DNA of 64,000 nt, taken from the NCBI GenBank assembly GCA_026874595.1, contig CM049319.1:66927917-66991916 (forward strand). The letters run 5' to 3'. The position numbers were made by a program, and so were the translations under genes. Positions 60,201 to 64,000 of this stretch are shown in pieces (the stretch's first letter is position 1; each line of letters begins with the position of its first letter). The stretch comes from Sipunculus nudus (taxonomy: Eukaryota; Annelida; Sipuncula; Golfingiida; Sipunculidae). Under the pieces are notes generated by a model. It was not told the origin of the DNA. It saw only the letters and a program-made list of their open reading frames with translations, and did not search any database.

Positions 60201-63200
60201 ATCCTAACTCAGATGAGTGTGAAAAAAGACTAATACTTAATTCAGAAAGATGTGATAGAAGACCCGTCCTAACTCAGATGGGTGAAAAAAGACTAATCCT
60301 AAAGTCATTAAAATGTGATAAAGCACCAATCCTAACTCGAATGGATATGAAAAAGACTAATCGTTGTCTTTACTAGAATTGAGATAAAGCACCAATCCTA
60401 ACTCAGATGAGTGTTAAAAAAGACTGATCCGTAATTCAGAAAGATGTGATAAAAGAAAAATCCTAACTCAGATGGTAGTGAAAAAAGACTAGTCCTTAAG
60501 TCAGTAACATGTGATAAAGCAGCAGTCCTAACTCGAATGGATATGATAAAGACTAATCGTTGTCTTTATTTGAATTGAGATAAAGCACCAATCCTAACTC
60601 AGATGAGTGTGAAAAAAGACTGATCCTTAATTCAGAAAGATGTGATTGAAGACCCGTCCTAACTCAGATGGGTGAAAAAAGACTAATCCTAAAGTCATTA
60701 ACATGTGATAAAGCACCAATCCTAACTCGAATAGATATGAAAAAGACTAATCGTTGTCTTTACTAGAATTGAGATAAAGCACCAATCCTAACTCAGATGA
60801 GTGTTAAAAAAAACTGATCCTTAATTCAGAAATATGTGATAAAAGAAAAATCCTAACTCAGATGGTAGTGAAAAAAGACTAGTCCTTAAGTCAGTAACAT
60901 GTGATAAAGCAGCAATCCTAACTCGAATGGATATGATAAAGACTAATCGTTGTCTTTACTTGAATTGAGATAAAGCACCAATCCTAACTCAGATGAGTGT
61001 GAAAAAAGACTGATCCTTAATTCAGAAAGATGTGATAGAAGACCCGTCCTAACTCAGATGGGTGAAAAAAGACTAATCCTAAAGTCATTAACATGTGATA
61101 AAGCACCAATCCTAACTCGAATAGATATGAAAAAGACTAATCGTTGTCTTTACTAGAATTGAGATAAAGCACCAATCCTAACTCAGATGAGTGTTAAAAA
61201 AGACTAATCCTTAATTCAGAAAGATGTGATCAAAGAAAATTCCTAACTCAGATGGTAGTGAAAAAAGAGTAGTCCTTAAGTCAGTAACATGTGATAAAGC
61301 ACCAATCCTACTTCAGATGAGTGTTAAAAAGGACTAATCCTTAATTCAGAAAGATGTGATAAAAGAAAAATCCTAACTCAGATGGTAGTGAAAAAAAACT
61401 AAACCTAAAGTCATTAACATGTGATAAAGCAGCAATCCTAACTCGAATGGATATGATAAAAACTAATCGTTGTCTTTATTTGAATTGAGATAATGCACCA
61501 ATCCTTACTCAGATGGGTGTGAAAAAAGACTAATCCTTAATTCAGAAAGATGTGATAGAAGACCCGTCCTAACTCAGATGGGTGAAAAAAGACTAATCCT
61601 AAAGTCATTAACATGTGATAACGCACCAATCCTAACTCGAATGGATATGAAAAAGACTAATCCTTAATTCAGAAAGATGTGATAGAAGACCCGTCCTAAC
61701 TCAGATGGGTGAAAAAAGACTAATCCTAAAGTCATTAACATGTGATAAAGCACCAATCCTAACTCGAATGGATATGAAAAAGACTAATCGTTGTCTTTAC
61801 TAGAATTGAGATAAAGCACCAATCCTAACTCAGATGAGTGTTAAAAAAGACTGATCCTTAATTCAGAAAGATGTGATAAAAGAAAAATCCTAACTCAGAT
61901 GGTAGTGAAAAAAGACTAGTCCTTGAGTCAGTAACATGTGATAAAGCAACAATCCTAACTCGAATGAATATGATAAAGACTAATCGTTGTCTTTACTTGA
62001 ATTGAGATAAAGCACCAATCCTAACTCAGATGAGTGTGAAAAAAGACTAATCCTTAATTCAGAAAGATGTGATAGAGACCCGTCCTAACTCAGATGGGTG
62101 AAAAAAGACTAATCCTAAAGTCATTAACATGTGATAAAGCACCAATCCTAACTCGAATAGATATGAAAAAGACTAATCGTTGTCTTAACTAGAATTGAGA
62201 TAAAGCACCAATCCAAACTCAGATGAGTGTAAAAAAAGACTAATCCTTAATTCAGAAAGATGTGATAAAAGAAAAATCCTAACTCAGATGGTAGTGAAAA
62301 AAGAGTAGTCCTTAAGTCAGTAACATGTGATAAAGCACCAATCCTAACTCAGATGAGTGTTAAAAAAGACTAATCCTTAATTCAGAAAGATGTGATAAAA
62401 GAAAATTCCTAACTCAGATGGTAGTGAAAAAAGACTAAACCTAAAGTCATTAACATGTGATAAAGCAGCAATCCTAACTCGAATGGATATGATAAAAACT
62501 AATCGTTGTCTTTACTTGAATTGAGATAAAGCACCAATCCTAACTCAGATGGGTGTGAAAAAAGACTAATCCTTAATTCAGAAAGATGTGATAGAAGACC
62601 CGTCCTAACTCAGATGGGTGAAAAAAGACTAATCCTTAATCCAGAAAAATGTGATAGAAGACCCGTCCTAACTCAGATGGTAGTGAAAAAAGACTAGTCC
62701 TTAAGTCAGTAACATGTGATAAAGCACCAATCCTAACTCGAATGGATATGAAAAAGACTAATCGTTGTCTTTACTAGAATTGATATAAAGCACCAATCCT
62801 AACTCAGATGAGTGTGAAAAAAGACTAATCCTTAATTCAGAAAGATGTGATAGAAGACCCCGTCCTAACTCAGGTGGGTGAAAAAAGACTAATCCTAAAG
62901 TCATTAACATGTGATAAAGCACCAATCCTAACTCGAATGGATATGAAAAAGACTAATCGTTGTCTTTACTAGAATTGAGATAAAGCACCAATCCTAACTC
63001 AAATGAGTGTGAAAAAAGACTAATCCTTAATTCAGAAAGATGTGATAGAAGACCCGTCCTAACTCAGATGGGTGAAAAAAGACTAATCCTAAAGTCATTA
63101 ACATGTGATAAAGCACCAATCCTAACTCGAATGGATATGAAAAAGACTAATCGTTGTCTTTACTAGAATTGAGATAAAGCACCAATCCTAACTCAGATGA

Positions 63201-64000
63201 GTGTGAAAAAAGACTAATCCTTTATTCAGAAAGATGTGATAAAAGAAAATTCCTAACTCAGATGGTAGTGAAAAAAGACTAGTCCTTAAGTCAGTAACAT
63301 GTGATAAAGCAGCAATCCTAACTCGAATGGATATGATAAAGACTAATCGTTGTCTTTACTAGAATTGAGATAAAGCACCAATCCTAACTCAGATGAGTGT
63401 GAAAAAAGACTAATCCTTAATTCAGAAAGATGTGATAAAAGAAAAATCCTAACTCAGATGGTAGTGAAAAAAGAGTAGTCCTTAAGTCGTTAACATGTGA
63501 TAAAGCACCAATCCTAACTCAAATATATATGAAAAAGACTAATCCTAAAGTCAGAACCATTTGATAAAAGACCCATCCTAACTCAGATGGGTGTGAAAAA
63601 AAGACTAATCCTTAAGTCAAAAAGATGTGATAGAAGACCAATCCTAACTCAGATGGGTGTGGAAAAGACTAATCCTTAATTCGGAAAGATGTGATAGAAG
63701 ACCAATCCTAACTCAGATGGGTGTAAAAAAAGTCAAATCCTAAAGTCAGAAATATTCGATAAAAGACCCATCCTAACTCAGATTGGTGTAAAAAAGACTA
63801 ATCCTTATGTCTGAAAACATGTGATAAGCACCAATCCCAACTCGAATGGATATGAAAAAGACTTTTTCTTAAGTCAGAAAGATGTGATAGAAGACCAATC
63901 CTAACTCAGATGAGTGTATAAAAGATTAATTCTTTAATCAGAATGATGTGATAAGGCACCAATCCTAACTCAGATGGGTGTAAAAAAAGTCTATTCGTAA
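54231..64000. repeat. ~65-bp-monomer satellite with nested higher-order repeats
   Basis: About 150 monomers of 63-66 bp share ATCCTAACTC.GATG.GTG, then AAAAAAGACTAATCCT, then an ATGTGATA end. At least four monomer types recur (GATAAAGCACCAATCC; GATAGAAGACCCGTCC; GATAAAAGAAAAATCC; and one with CGTTGTCTTTACTAGAATTG). A block from about 54600 repeats from about 56867 at an offset of exactly 2267 bp, checked with two rare variants: CAGAAGG at 55164/57431 and CCTAAAACTC at 55546/57813. A second block repeats at an 840-bp offset (AAAGTAATTA at 58621/59461, ACTCAAATGG near 59111/59951). The array is open at the right edge. No reading frame survives. Confidence 0.97.

Noticed and set aside
54231-64000. 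CRISPR-like repeat spacing in the satellite
   Set aside because: The units are contiguous diverged monomers without unique spacers, in eukaryotic DNA.

Overview
This is eukaryotic, AT-rich, repeat-dominated DNA. No host protein-coding gene can be supported anywhere in the 64 kb: reading frames are short and stop-ridden, and nearly every longer frame falls in a microsatellite, a purine tract or a transposon relic. The repeat types suggest a marine invertebrate, most likely a bivalve or other mollusc. These are tRNA-derived SINEs, runs of GTCCGTCGTCCG at the head of a tandem repeat, GACCTTGA-type repeats ending in GACGACGACG, and many TIR elements dense in CGTAC/TACGAC. The taxonomic call is inference. 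Layout, left to right: a 72-bp dimeric satellite open at the left edge (1-840); a purine-rich GAGACAGA tract (1741-2290); a 473-bp CpG-rich terminal-inverted-repeat element (2734-3206); a dispersed repeat here called R1 (4007-4905); about ten degenerate ~340-bp tandem units (6353-9765); LINE reverse-transcriptase debris between purine tracts (10745-11860); a pogo-like MITE (13229-13389); a GACCTTGA repeat (14085-14720); a second CpG-rich TIR element (17580-18728); an inverted R1 copy split by a solo LTR (19356-21030); SINEs (about 22570 and 24278-24546); an LTR fragment and a second LINE relic (25535-27500); then a long quiet stretch to about 32.47 kb. The centre holds two adjacent transposons. 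The first (33203-35032) is a ~1.8-kb TIR element with a broken minus-strand gene for a protein combining a TSO1/tesmin-like CXC cysteine cluster and a Ulp1-like (C48) cysteine peptidase. The second (35102-41026) is a decayed LTR retrotransposon with ATAT on both sides. It has Ty3/gypsy-type proteins, but the integrase lies before the reverse transcriptase, as in the Gmr1 group. One unbroken frame joins the integrase C-terminal GPY/F module to the reverse transcriptase, so the order is original. Its 5' LTR is mostly deleted and its gag and pol frames are broken. Right of it lie mostly unannotatable DNA, a third TIR element flanked by TTAA (47051-48270) with a near-identical partial copy at 48741-49106, an inverted copy of a repeat here called R3 (50340-50900, partner 32470-33025), and from 54231 to the window end a ~65-bp-monomer satellite with nested higher-order duplications of 2267 bp and 840 bp. 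Nothing here forms a working operon-like or multi-gene system. The features most worth a second look are the IN-before-RT retroelement, the CXC-C48 transposon protein, the nested satellite organisation and the family of CpG-dense TIR elements.
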